Positions 24,785 through 33,347 of a DNA stretch of 64,000 nucleotides are shown piece after piece. Below the pieces are notes generated by a model. It had not been told where the DNA came from. It was given only the letters and a program-made list of their open reading frames with translations, and did no database searches. This DNA is from JACMQW01 sp964536965 (GTDB lineage: Bacteria; Bdellovibrionota; UBA1018), in NCBI GenBank assembly GCA_964536965.1, contig CAZIAL010000016.1:1-64000 (forward strand). Reading direction: 5' to 3'. Numbering within the stretch: position 1 is the stretch's first letter; each line of letters begins with the position of its first letter. The position numbers and the translations under genes were made by a program.

Positions 24785-25432
24785 ATGGCGTGGAACAACA
24801 TTCCCGACTGGGCCGAAAAAGTGATGCTGAGCCTTCTGGCCGCGTTGAAAGAACGCGACCCGTACACCTATGGCCATTGCCGTCGCGTGGCCCGAAACGC
24901 CCGCCTGCTTGCCCAGGCCGCTGGACTGAACGAGTACGAACAAAAAGTCGTCGAATATTCGAGCATTTTTCACGATCTCGGTAAGATCGCGATTCCCGAT
25001 TCGATCCTGCTGAAACCCGGCCGACTCACGGCCGAGGAACAAGCCGTGATTCGGGTCCATCCGATCAAGAGCGCCGAAATCATCCAGCCGCTTGCGCTCA
25101 TCCCATTCTTTAAAGACGTCCTCCCGGGAGTCCGCCATCACCATGAGCGCCTCGATGGAAAGGGCTACCCCGACCGTATTCAGGGCGACGAGATCCCCCT
25201 CTCCGCGCGGGTGATTCTGATCGCCGATACCTTCGACGCGATGACGACCACCCGTCCCTATCGGAATGGCCTTCCCAACGAAATCGCCTACCGGGAGCTT
25301 CGTCAGTTCGCCGGGCGCCAGTTCGACGAACAGCTCGTGAAAACTTTCTGCGACGCCCACCGGACCTGGGGCGATGTCGACGAGGAAATCACCGAAGAGT
25401 TCGTCTCCGCGCACTTTAAGCGCGCGGCCTAA
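24785..25432 (+). CDS. HD-GYP domain protein
   Basis: 215 residues that are almost entirely an HD-GYP domain. It shows His-Asp-Leu-Gly-Lys-Ile, the His-Pro-x-x-Ser-Ala-Glu helix, Val-Arg-His-His-His-Glu-Arg-Leu-Asp-Gly-Lys-Gly-Tyr-Pro and Ala-Asp-Thr-Phe-Asp-Ala-Met-Thr-Thr. The GYP motif and metal ligands are intact, so cyclic-di-GMP hydrolysis is plausible. No receiver or membrane domain is fused, so input must come from a partner. The ATG at 24785 starts the domain; the longer upstream frame runs antisense to the barrel gene. It converges on an OmpR-type regulator, 21 bases apart. Confidence 0.88.
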   Translation: MAWNNIPDWAEKVMLSLLAALKERDPYTYGHCRRVARNARLLAQAAGLNEYEQKVVEYSSIFHDLGKIAIPDSILLKPGRLTAEEQAVIRVHPIKSAEIIQPLALIPFFKDVLPGVRHHHERLDGKGYPDRIQGDEIPLSARVILIADTFDAMTTTRPYRNGLPNEIAYRELRQFAGRQFDEQLVKTFCDAHRTWGDVDEEITEEFVSAHFKRAA

Positions 25433-25453
25433 ACGACCGGCGGTCTCCGACGC

Positions 25454-26131
25454 TTACTCCTCGTACTTGTAGCCGACGCCGTAGATCGAAATGATGTGCT
25501 TCGTGAGCGACGGGATCTTCTTACGCAAGGCCCGAATATGGACGTCGATCGTCCGATCGTTCGTTTTTTCGGCGCCGTCTTTCCAGACTTCCTTGAGAAT
25601 CGCATCCCGGGAAACGACGTTTCCAAACTGGCTGGCGAGGAACCGGAGAATATCGAACTCGGTCAGCGTGAGATGCGCGCGGCGGCCGGCGTAGGTGACT
25701 TCACGGGTATTCGGTTCGATCCGGAGATCTCCGATTTCGATCGGCGCGACTTCCACGGACGCCGCCTTCCGGAGTCGCGCCTGGATCCGCGCTTCGAGTT
25801 CCCGGAAATCGAATGGTTTCGGGAGATAATCGTCGGCTCCGACGCTCAGTCCCTTCGTCACATCGGCTTGGGTATTCTTCACCGAGAAGAGAATGATCGG
25901 CACGCGCTTCGTCTTCTCGTCCTGCTTCATGAGAGAGCAAGCGTCGAGTCCCGAGAGAATCGGCAAGACCACGTCGAGCAAGATTAAATCCGGCTGTTTG
26001 TTGCGGGCAAAGTCGATTCCGATCACCGCGTTTTCGGCCGCAAGGATTTCGTATTCCTTCGAGAGCATGGTCTCGAGGAACTTTCGGGTTTCCAGGTGAT
26101 CTTCGATAAGAAGGATGCGCGCTTTCTTCAT
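25454..26131 (-). CDS. OmpR/PhoB-family response regulator
   Basis: The receiver domain (about 1-120) has acidic residues Glu-Asp at 10-11, the phospho-acceptor in Leu-Leu-Asp-Val-Val-Leu-Pro (about 53) and Lys in Leu-Pro-Lys-Pro-Phe. The winged-helix DNA-binding domain (about 130-225) includes Leu-Thr-x-x-Glu-Phe-Asp-Ile-Leu-Arg-Phe-Leu and Arg-x-Ile-Asp-Val-His-Ile. No histidine kinase adjoins it, so it is an orphan in this window. Neighbouring signalling genes are an HD-GYP protein and the PEGA Ser/Thr kinase. Confidence 0.93.
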   Translation of the reverse strand: MKKARILLIEDHLETRKFLETMLSKEYEILAAENAVIGIDFARNKQPDLILLDVVLPILSGLDACSLMKQDEKTKRVPIILFSVKNTQADVTKGLSVGADDYLPKPFDFRELEARIQARLRKAASVEVAPIEIGDLRIEPNTREVTYAGRRAHLTLTEFDILRFLASQFGNVVSRDAILKEVWKDGAEKTNDRTIDVHIRALRKKIPSLTKHIISIYGVGYKYEE

Positions 26132-26212
26132 TTAAACTCTGTAAAGAAAAGCTAACACGCCGGAAGAATCTGGGTAAAGGAGTAGAGAATGCCGATCACT
26201 CGGGTTTAACCG

Positions 26213-28252
26213 TCATTTTCCTGACGGCTTTCCGCCCGGAATACGGTTGGCTTCGCGCGGGCGCAGATTGGCTTGGACTTGCTTGGTCCGGTTCTTTTCG
26301 ATCTCGACCGCGATCTGATCCTCGAGATCCAGCGTCGCGTTGTAGAGCTGGAGACTGATTTTACCCGTCGGCACCGGAAGCATCTCGAAGGGAGCGTACT
26401 TTCGGCCCCAGTAAGTGCCATCGACGAAGATCTTGGTGTCGGCGCCGGGAGTCGAACGCACGGTCAGGAAGCCCCGGTTGTCCCCCTTGATGACCATCGT
26501 CGGTTCCTGGCCGCGTTCCGGCTCGAGGTTGATCTGCTTCAGGTATTCTCCGTTCGCTCCGAGCGAACGCGAATCGATCTTGAATTCGCTGCGGAAAGGC
26601 TCGAAGCCCGAGCGTTGGACCAGGAGTTCGAGCGGCGAATCCGTCTGGACATCGATCGCCTGCGCGGCGTCGACGAAACGGCCATTCACGGAAATTTTCG
26701 TGTCGTTTCCTTCCGGAAAGATATTCAGGCGAAGTTTCGCGGGGACACCGTTCGAAACCTCGGTCCCCGGCGCGGGTTTAGTCCCCGGATCGTGGTCGAT
26801 CTGCGTATTCGCCGGCATGCGATTCGGTAGCTTCGCGCCGAGCATCGAAGACAACAGGGGAACTTCGAAAATGCCCATTTTCGGGCCCACCCAGGAGGTT
26901 CCCAGGACGAGCGCGAGCGTCGCGGCCATTCCCTTTAAGCCGAAGCCGGAACTCGGAGGCGTATAACCTCCTCCGGCGATCGTATGGTTCGTTCGCGTCT
27001 GATAGCCGCCGCCGCTCGACGGCGTGGTCGTCGCGACCGTACCCCGGGCGACGGTCGCATGCGAACGTCGCTGTTCGGGCGGGCGAACCGGCGGACGCTC
27101 GATGGCGAGCGGGGCCTGGTGTTTGGGAAGTTCCATTTTCAGCTCGACGTTGCTCTTCGGCAAACCGCTCGGTCGAGCGACGAAAGTCGTGGTTTCTTCG
27201 CGGCGTTGGCGAGGTTCCTCGCCGTGCCGCGGGTTGATCTCGGGAATGTCGTTCTGCAGGAGCTGCTCCACGCGATCGTTCAGCTTCTGAATTTTTTTCC
27301 GGTCCTCGACGATTTCGCGCTGGAAAAGTTCTTTGGCGACTGCGGAAAGATCGCTGCTCGAGAAGTCCGGGGCATAGGCGTTCTGAAACCGGCGCAGCGT
27401 GCGCTGGAGCTCTTCACCGGTCTGGTAGCGTTTTTCCGGCGATTTCGAGAGAAGCTTCATGACGATCGCGTCAAGCTCCTTCGGAACGTTCGGGTTCAGT
27501 TCGGAGGGAGGCCGCACGGTCGAGGTGCAGCTTTCGATCATCTTCAGAACCGCGAGATCGTTATCGCCCGCGAAGAGTTTCTTGCCGACGAGCAGCTCCC
27601 AGAAAACCGCGCCGAGCGCGAAGAGATCGGTGCGGCCGTCGAGGGGATCGCCCGAGATCTGCTCCGGGGAGAGATAACTCGGTTTTCCTTTGATGACACC
27701 CGCCCGCGTATTCTCGCTGTTCGTCGTCGCTTTCGCGATTCCGAAGTCGATGATCTTCACGCCCCCCTCGTAGGAAACGAGAAGATTCTGCGGACTGATG
27801 TCCCGGTGGACGACGTTCAGGGCGTCGCCGCTGATCTTGTCCTTGTAGGTATGCGCGTAGTGCAGGCCCGCAGCGGACTGCTCGATGATATAACTCGCGA
27901 GCTCGACGGGAAACGGTTGACCGAGCTCTTTAAAACGATTCAGAAGCTGGCGAAGATTTTTCCCGTCCACGAGCTCCATCGCGATGAACGGTTGCGCCTG
28001 CTCTTCGCCGAAATCGTAAACTTGCACGATGTTCGGGTGGTTGAGCCCCATCGTGACTTTGATCTCGGATTTGAACATTTTCAGGAATTCGTCGTTCGCG
28101 CCGAAGCCAGCCTGGATGCGTTTCACCACGACGAGACGGCCCGCGCCGTCTTTCGCGGCGAGGCGGGCTCGATAGATTTCCGCCATCCCGCCTTGCGCGA
28201 TCAGATCGAGCAGGAAGTAACGACCGAATTTTTTGAGGACTTCTGACGACAT
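26213..28252 (-). CDS. Membrane Ser/Thr protein kinase with C-terminal PEGA-type domains
   Basis: A complete eukaryotic-type kinase domain (about 10-290) has a Gly-rich loop, ATP Lys44, catalytic His-Arg-Asp149-151 and Asp-Phe-Gly169-171. A proline-rich linker (about 330-430) precedes one hydrophobic segment (about 440-460), and the extracytoplasmic part (about 490-660) contains PEGA-like beta segments. Overall 679 residues. It probably senses or binds an envelope component and phosphorylates cytoplasmic targets. The SpoIIE-type phosphatase at 22342-23526 is a possible counterpart. It is followed by the unlinked OmpR-type regulator. Confidence 0.92.
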   Translation of the reverse strand: MSSEVLKKFGRYFLLDLIAQGGMAEIYRARLAAKDGAGRLVVVKRIQAGFGANDEFLKMFKSEIKVTMGLNHPNIVQVYDFGEEQAQPFIAMELVDGKNLRQLLNRFKELGQPFPVELASYIIEQSAAGLHYAHTYKDKISGDALNVVHRDISPQNLLVSYEGGVKIIDFGIAKATTNSENTRAGVIKGKPSYLSPEQISGDPLDGRTDLFALGAVFWELLVGKKLFAGDNDLAVLKMIESCTSTVRPPSELNPNVPKELDAIVMKLLSKSPEKRYQTGEELQRTLRRFQNAYAPDFSSSDLSAVAKELFQREIVEDRKKIQKLNDRVEQLLQNDIPEINPRHGEEPRQRREETTTFVARPSGLPKSNVELKMELPKHQAPLAIERPPVRPPEQRRSHATVARGTVATTTPSSGGGYQTRTNHTIAGGGYTPPSSGFGLKGMAATLALVLGTSWVGPKMGIFEVPLLSSMLGAKLPNRMPANTQIDHDPGTKPAPGTEVSNGVPAKLRLNIFPEGNDTKISVNGRFVDAAQAIDVQTDSPLELLVQRSGFEPFRSEFKIDSRSLGANGEYLKQINLEPERGQEPTMVIKGDNRGFLTVRSTPGADTKIFVDGTYWGRKYAPFEMLPVPTGKISLQLYNATLDLEDQIAVEIEKNRTKQVQANLRPREANRIPGGKPSGK

Positions 28253-28395
28253 ATCCCCTCACGAATGACTCTGCGGCGGTTCCCCGGCCCGACTTCGGGC
28301 GAGGAACGTCTTAGAATCTATCGGCTTCTCGTGACAGAAAGTTAAAGCGGAGATGCGCGGCGGACGAGAATTTAAAACGATACGATATCAACCGC

Positions 28396-29904
28396 TTAGA
28401 CCGACTGCGCCGCACCGACGCGGGTCTTCAGGCGGTCGAGGAGCTTCGGGATAAACCCGCCGAAGCCGCCATTCGAGAGAACCGCCACTAAATCGCCGCT
28501 CTTCGCGCTCATCGCCACCAGGTTGACGCCGGCTTCGACTTCGCCGAATACCTCCGCGGATCTCCCCGCCTGACGAAGATCCGCGACGAGCTGATCGCTC
28601 GAAAACTGATCGGCCGTATCGATCTTACTCTGGTCATATGGAGCGGCGATGATGCACAGATCGGCCTCGGAAAACGCTTCGCCGTACTCTTTCTGAAAAA
28701 TCTTTCTCCGCGAAGTCGCGCTTCGAGGCTCGAATACGGAGACGATTCGGCGACCCGGGTATCGGGCGCGCAATGCACGCAACGTCTCGCGGACCGCGGT
28801 CGGATGGTGGGCGAAATCGTCGATGACCAGCACGCCTCCGATTTCCCCTCGCTCTTCTTGTCTCCGCTTCACTCCTTGGAACGCGGCCAGACCTGCTTCG
28901 ATTTCGTCGTGCCGAAGACCGAGTTCGCGGCATTCGATCCACACGGTAAGCGCATTCAGAACGTTGTGTTTACCGGAAAGTCGAAGACGGAGCGAGCCCG
29001 CCATCTTCGTCTCGCCACCGGTCGACTCGAAGATGTCGAAACTCGTCACGCCTTTCGCGTCGACGGCGATGTTTTTCGGCGTGAATCGAGCACCGCTCCC
29101 ATCGGAACCGTAAGTGATGACCGGTACGGTCGCCTCGCTCGAGAGCTCCCGAACCGCCGCGTAATCGACGCAGGCAATCAGGCGCCCTCCCGGGCGGATT
29201 CGGCTCATCAAACCCGAAAACGCCCGTTTTACTGCGGCGAAATCCGCATAAATATCCGCATGATCGAACTCGACGGAAGTGAGAATCACGTCGTCCGGAA
29301 GGTAGTGGTTGAACTTAGGAACTTTGTCCCAGAACGCCGTATCGTATTCGTCGCCTTCGAGGACGAAATACTTCCCTCGATCGAGAGAGCCTACCTGAAA
29401 GCTATTCGGAAGGTCATGCGAAACGCCGCCGATGAAGTAGGACGGGTCGCGGCCGGCATGCGCGAGCGTAAAGGCCAGTAAACTCGAAGTCGTCGTCTTT
29501 CCGTGCGTCCCCGCGACCACGAGGTTTCGCGTCGAAGAAAGCATCAGCTTTTCCATCGCCTCCGGCAGCGAGGTGTAAGCGTAGCCGCCCTCGATCGCCG
29601 CCTGCGCTTCGGGATTGCTTCGGCTGATGACGTTCCCGATGACGACGAGATCGGGTCGATGGGGCAGCGACGTCAGGTTTTCCGCCTGGTAGCCGCTAAA
29701 GAGCGATACGCCCGCGCTTTTCAGGACGTCACTCATTGGCGGATAGATATTTTGATCGCTGCCGGTGACGGCGATTCCCCGCCGTTTCAGAAACGCCGCG
29801 AAGGCACCCATAAGGGTTCCGCATACACCGATGATGTGCACGGTCTTCAGGTCGGAAAACGCGGGAAGCTTTGGCGACGATGAATCGTTTGCGGACGCGG
29901 ACAT
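28396..29904 (-). CDS. mpl: UDP-MurNAc:L-Ala-gamma-D-Glu-meso-DAP ligase Mpl
   Basis: A Mur-ligase of 502 residues with an early Ile-Gly-Val-Cys-Gly-Thr-Leu-Met-Gly motif specific to Mpl rather than MurC. The ATP loop is Gly-Thr-His-Gly-Lys-Thr-Thr at 132-138, and Glu-Gly-Asp-Glu-Tyr and His-His-Pro-Thr are present. Mpl reattaches the murein tripeptide, recovered from turnover, to UDP-MurNAc, thus recycling peptidoglycan. It is the last gene of the run from ssb and lies 34 bases after a serine hydrolase. The 143-base spacer to the Ser/Thr kinase shows no clear terminator. Confidence 0.95.
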   Translation of the reverse strand: MSASANDSSSPKLPAFSDLKTVHIIGVCGTLMGAFAAFLKRRGIAVTGSDQNIYPPMSDVLKSAGVSLFSGYQAENLTSLPHRPDLVVIGNVISRSNPEAQAAIEGGYAYTSLPEAMEKLMLSSTRNLVVAGTHGKTTTSSLLAFTLAHAGRDPSYFIGGVSHDLPNSFQVGSLDRGKYFVLEGDEYDTAFWDKVPKFNHYLPDDVILTSVEFDHADIYADFAAVKRAFSGLMSRIRPGGRLIACVDYAAVRELSSEATVPVITYGSDGSGARFTPKNIAVDAKGVTSFDIFESTGGETKMAGSLRLRLSGKHNVLNALTVWIECRELGLRHDEIEAGLAAFQGVKRRQEERGEIGGVLVIDDFAHHPTAVRETLRALRARYPGRRIVSVFEPRSATSRRKIFQKEYGEAFSEADLCIIAAPYDQSKIDTADQFSSDQLVADLRQAGRSAEVFGEVEAGVNLVAMSAKSGDLVAVLSNGGFGGFIPKLLDRLKTRVGAAQSV

Positions 29905-29938
29905 AGACCCTGATTGTCACCCTTCCGAAGGGGAATGG

Positions 29939-31114
29939 TCAACCCGCAGACGGACTTATTAGGTCTCGCGCCAATGCATCGTGAAAGCGCGCCCGGAACG
30001 GTCGGATGAGGATATTTTCTCGCGTCGGATGGACCCGGTTCGTCAGAAGGGTGACCACGATCTCATTCCGCGGATCGATCCAGAACGAAGTACCCGTATA
30101 TCCCAAATGTCCGACGGAGGCCGTCGAGAAAAATTTTCCCAGCGCGGGACTCTCCCCGCTCGGCGTGTCCCACCCGGGCGTCCGATCGCAACCCGCGGGG
30201 CGTGCGACCCGGGTCCAAGTCTCCTTCAGCACCTGGCGCGAAATGAATCCGTCGAGCAAACCCTGTCCGAAACGGAGGAGGTTTCGCGCGGTACCGAATG
30301 CGCCGGCATGTCCGGCGTAGCCTCCCATCGCCCAGCAGTTGTCGTCGTGGACTTGCCCCTGGAGAATCGACCGGCGCCATGGACAATCCTCGGTGGCGGC
30401 GACGACTTCGTTCCGAGCCCGGAACGCGGGCTCCAGCGTGCGGACGAAAAAGGGTCCGGTATTTCCTGGCTCGCAGAGTCCCATCGGTCTCCAGAGGAAT
30501 CGCTCCACCGCGCGGTCGAGCGGAAGATTCGTCACCTCTTCCAGGCAAAACCCCAGGAGCATGAAACCGAGATCCGAATAGAGCGCGCTCTCACCCGGAG
30601 CGCGCTCGGGAGAAATTTCGAAAAGGTATTTCCGGGCCGCTGCTTGCCGCTCCGAAACGTCGATCATTTCGAGTTCGTCGGTCGCGAAATACCACCGTAA
30701 ATTTTCGTAAACCGGGTTCCAGGCCGGCAGTCCCGAGGTATGGGATGCGAGTTGCCGAAGCGTGATCTGCGGATGCGGAAATTCCGCGAGGATGGACTGC
30801 ACCGGAGCGTCCCAGCGGATCCATCCCCGCTCGACGAGCACTGTAGCCAGCGCGGCCGTGGCGAAAACCTTCGACACCGAGGCGAGATCGAATATCGTCT
30901 CCCGTTCCATGGCTTGCGGCGAAAGCCCCTTCAGGCCCAGACGACGGGCGCCGCCCCAGGCGAAATGATATCGATCGGGATCGCGGCGCGACCAGACGCC
31001 TGCGACCGCTCCGGGAAAAACCCCCTCCGAAATCCCCGCCTGGAGGACCTCCCGCGCGCGCGGGAATTCCTCGAAACCGTGAATATTCGAACCGAACGGC
31101 GGCGTGGTTGCCAT
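29939..31114 (-). CDS. Serine hydrolase of the beta-lactamase class C / penicillin-binding type
   Basis: 391 residues with Ser-Val-Ser-Lys (Ser-x-x-Lys) near 78-81, Tyr-Ser-Asp-Leu as the Tyr-x-Asn-like second motif near 200, and His-Leu-Gly-Tyr-Thr-Gly-Thr-Ser as the third (His-x-Gly) motif near 345. These enzymes act as D,D-peptidases, esterases or beta-lactamases. No signal peptide is seen, so a cytoplasmic role such as trimming recycled muropeptides or an esterase is possible. Start and preceding stop share a TGATG overlap with the FAD oxidoreductase gene, and mpl follows. Confidence 0.85.
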   Translation of the reverse strand: MATTPPFGSNIHGFEEFPRAREVLQAGISEGVFPGAVAGVWSRRDPDRYHFAWGGARRLGLKGLSPQAMERETIFDLASVSKVFATAALATVLVERGWIRWDAPVQSILAEFPHPQITLRQLASHTSGLPAWNPVYENLRWYFATDELEMIDVSERQAAARKYLFEISPERAPGESALYSDLGFMLLGFCLEEVTNLPLDRAVERFLWRPMGLCEPGNTGPFFVRTLEPAFRARNEVVAATEDCPWRRSILQGQVHDDNCWAMGGYAGHAGAFGTARNLLRFGQGLLDGFISRQVLKETWTRVARPAGCDRTPGWDTPSGESPALGKFFSTASVGHLGYTGTSFWIDPRNEIVVTLLTNRVHPTRENILIRPFRARFHDALARDLISPSAG

Positions 31115-32361
31115 CAGATCACCGCCGTTTCCGAAAGCGATCGACCGCGTTCGAAACGAGCGCCTGAAAAAAGATCGAGGTCGATTTCGTTCGACCGTCC
31201 CGTCAGCATTTTCTCCGCGAGCGCCACTCCGGTCGCATAGCTATGCATGATTCCGTGTCCAGAGTAGGAATGGGACTCGAAGACCCGGCCGGTCCCGCGC
31301 GGCGAGCCGCACTCGACCTCGCCGATGATCGCGGATTCGTCGGGAGAAACCTCGTAAAGCCCGCCCCACCCGCTCAAATGGCGCAGGCTCTCGAACTTCG
31401 ATGAGCGTTCCGCGAGCGGCATCCATATCTTTTCCTGAAAAAATTCGTCGCCGGCATATTCGAAATTGTGCCCGATCGGTTCGTCACGCTCGGCGACCCC
31501 GCCCAGAATGTAACCCGCTTCCGGATGGAAATAGACTCCCGACGAATCCACGATCATCCCGTACTTCGAAAGATCGACTTCGCGACAGTCGAAAAGCGAA
31601 ATCTGACGACGGACCTTATGCGAAGGGCAGTCGTAGCCGAGCATGCGCGCGACGTCTTTGGCCCACGCTCCGGCGCAGTTCACGACCCGATCGGCCTGAA
31701 CCTTTACCTCCCCACTCGATTTTCGATCTTCGAGCGAACGATACATCGCTTCGCGATCCTCACGCGACGGCTGCCCGCTGATCCGCTCGAAACCGAGCTC
31801 GACTCCGCCGGCCGAAACATTCGCCTCGCGCAAGACCATGCGGTCGACGAAACGCACGCCCGCCGCGCGCGCGCGCGCGCGAAAATGGAGCTTGAGCAGG
31901 TTCGGGTTGAGAAGCCCATCCCGAGGAGCGAAAACCGCGCCCGCGATCCCGTCGGTGCGATCGATAAACGGCGCATGAGCGACCAGACGGGCGACGTCCC
32001 ACTCCGCGTAAGGCCAGCCGGCGGCTTCCCACTGCGGATAGGATCGGCGCGCATTCGCGAGCGACTCCTCGCCGTGAATCCAGAGGTAGCCCACCGGTCG
32101 ATAGCCGACCTCGGCCGCGTGCTGGGCGAAGTAGTCGATGGAAATTTTCGAGCAGAGAATATTCGCCGGCTGATTGAACGTCGCGCGCACCCCGCCGGCG
32201 TTGAGTTCCGTGCTCGAAAGCACCCCCTCGAGATCGGGGTCGTAAACGACGACCTCTTTCGCGCCCTGTTCCGCGAGCGCCATGGCCAGCGCGCTGCCGA
32301 TGATACCGGCGCCGAGAATCGCGATCTGGGTTCGGTTCGTGCCGCTGGTCGCTTCCTTCAT
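31114..32361 (-). CDS. FAD-dependent oxidoreductase (DAO / FOXRED1-like)
   Basis: The N-terminal Rossmann motif Gly-Ala-Gly-Ile-Ile-Gly-Ser (about 17-23) binds FAD. A C-terminal Tyr-Ser-Gly-His-Gly-Ile-Met-His block and Asn-Cys-Ala-Gly-Ala-Trp-Ala fit the D-amino-acid-oxidase/sarcosine-oxidase clan, closest in appearance to FOXRED1-like dehydrogenases. The substrate is probably an amine or amino acid. Overlap with the serine hydrolase suggests linked function, perhaps on D-amino acids freed from peptidoglycan (inference). A nine-unit CG dinucleotide run inside the gene could make it prone to slippage. Confidence 0.8.
   Translation of the reverse strand: MKEATSGTNRTQIAILGAGIIGSALAMALAEQGAKEVVVYDPDLEGVLSSTELNAGGVRATFNQPANILCSKISIDYFAQHAAEVGYRPVGYLWIHGEESLANARRSYPQWEAAGWPYAEWDVARLVAHAPFIDRTDGIAGAVFAPRDGLLNPNLLKLHFRARARAAGVRFVDRMVLREANVSAGGVELGFERISGQPSREDREAMYRSLEDRKSSGEVKVQADRVVNCAGAWAKDVARMLGYDCPSHKVRRQISLFDCREVDLSKYGMIVDSSGVYFHPEAGYILGGVAERDEPIGHNFEYAGDEFFQEKIWMPLAERSSKFESLRHLSGWGGLYEVSPDESAIIGEVECGSPRGTGRVFESHSYSGHGIMHSYATGVALAEKMLTGRSNEIDLDLFSGARFERGRSLSETAVI
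31864..31881. repeat. Nine-unit CG dinucleotide run inside the FAD oxidoreductase
   Basis: An uninterrupted alternating C/G stretch of 18 bases encoding Arg-Ala-Arg-Ala-type residues near position 160. Gain or loss of one unit shifts the frame. Such tracts can also adopt Z-DNA. High GC content makes chance formation possible. Confidence 0.7.
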
Positions 32362-32368
32362 CTTCCGC

Positions 32369-33337
32369 TCACCACATCAGCTGGGTATAAGTCTCAGCGA
32401 TGATCTTCGGCTTCCCTGCTTCCTCCGCGACGTAGAGGATCTTGGTTCCGCGCGAGCGATGTCCCCAGGAACCGCCCTTCAGTTTCGATCGATAGTTCTG
32501 CGTGAAGGTGATCATCCAATACTTCGGGTGACGGTAATACAGAATGTCCTCCGGCCCGATCGAGATCTCGGCATAGCGACGGTTCAGCTGGGACTTGTAA
32601 TCCTTCCACGCATCGCGGTCCTTGCCCTGGGCTGAGAAGTCCGAGTGGTAATGGTCGATATAGGAGTCGATGTTCCGCGTTTCCCAAGCATGGATCCAGG
32701 AATCGAAAAACGTCCGAATCGACGGATCCTTGCCCGGTTTGCGGTACTCGTCGGTCAGCTGGAGGAAAATGAGAATCGGCGTCAACCCCAGGCGAATGGA
32801 AGGCGCGAGTTCCGCGATCTCGTCGTTTTTGCACACGACGCAACCCTCGCTGTCGTAGTCCTCGTTCAGCCGCGCCGGTTCATTCGTCGCGTGCAACCAG
32901 ATCCCGTGCCCGGTGCGACCCGCGATCTGATCATAATTATTCGGATAATTCGTCGTGAAAGCCATGGCGCCGTACTTGGCGGGGAGTCCCGCGCCCTTCT
33001 TCAGCTCCGTGAAGGTATAGATTCCTTCCGGCGTTTTCAGATCGCCCTCTTCCTGCTTGTCGCCTTTCACCTTTCCCAGCGTGGCATGCAGCTTCTTCAG
33101 CGTGACGTATTCGCCGTCGACCAGTTTCGCGAGTTCGATCGAGCTCGTCGCTTTGTCGACCAGGATTACGGAATAGAACTTCTCCTTGCCTGCGGGTTTC
33201 GTGACCGCGGGCGTGGCGGATGCGGCCGGCGCGGGACTTTCGTCCACGGCATTGGAGAAGGAACACCCGATGGCGAGAAACGGCAAAGCGGCCGCGAAAA
33301 GCCGGGCGGGAGCGAATCGGAAGCAAGCAAGAAGCAT
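32369..33337 (-). CDS. YkuD-type L,D-carboxypeptidase/transpeptidase with NTF2-like C-terminal domain
   Basis: A lipobox-like Leu-Ala-Ile-Gly-Cys (Cys25) suggests a lipoprotein. The YkuD domain (about 53-195) has His149 and catalytic Cys166 in Ser-Glu-Gly-Cys. Residues of about 205-322 look like an NTF2-type cone (Phe-Phe-Asp-Ser-Trp, Tyr-x-x-His-Tyr-His-Ser-Asp-Phe). This YkuD+NTF2 layout is that of Csd6/Pgp2 of Campylobacterota and Bd1075 of Bdellovibrio, which trim murein tetrapeptides and set cell curvature. A curved cell is therefore predicted. It lies in the run with mpl. Confidence 0.85.
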   Translation of the reverse strand: MLLACFRFAPARLFAAALPFLAIGCSFSNAVDESPAPAASATPAVTKPAGKEKFYSVILVDKATSSIELAKLVDGEYVTLKKLHATLGKVKGDKQEEGDLKTPEGIYTFTELKKGAGLPAKYGAMAFTTNYPNNYDQIAGRTGHGIWLHATNEPARLNEDYDSEGCVVCKNDEIAELAPSIRLGLTPILIFLQLTDEYRKPGKDPSIRTFFDSWIHAWETRNIDSYIDHYHSDFSAQGKDRDAWKDYKSQLNRRYAEISIGPEDILYYRHPKYWMITFTQNYRSKLKGGSWGHRSRGTKILYVAEEAGKPKIIAETYTQLMW

Positions 33338-33347
33338 CCGTTCCAGT

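Noticed and set aside
26984..28246. 420-codon frame opposite the Ser/Thr kinase
   Set aside because: Antisense shadow; the kinase motifs on the other strand are complete.
31861..31881. (CG)9 tract as a genuine contingency locus
   Set aside because: Not claimed as such: Arg-Ala coding in GC-rich DNA can create it by chance; listed only as a possibility.
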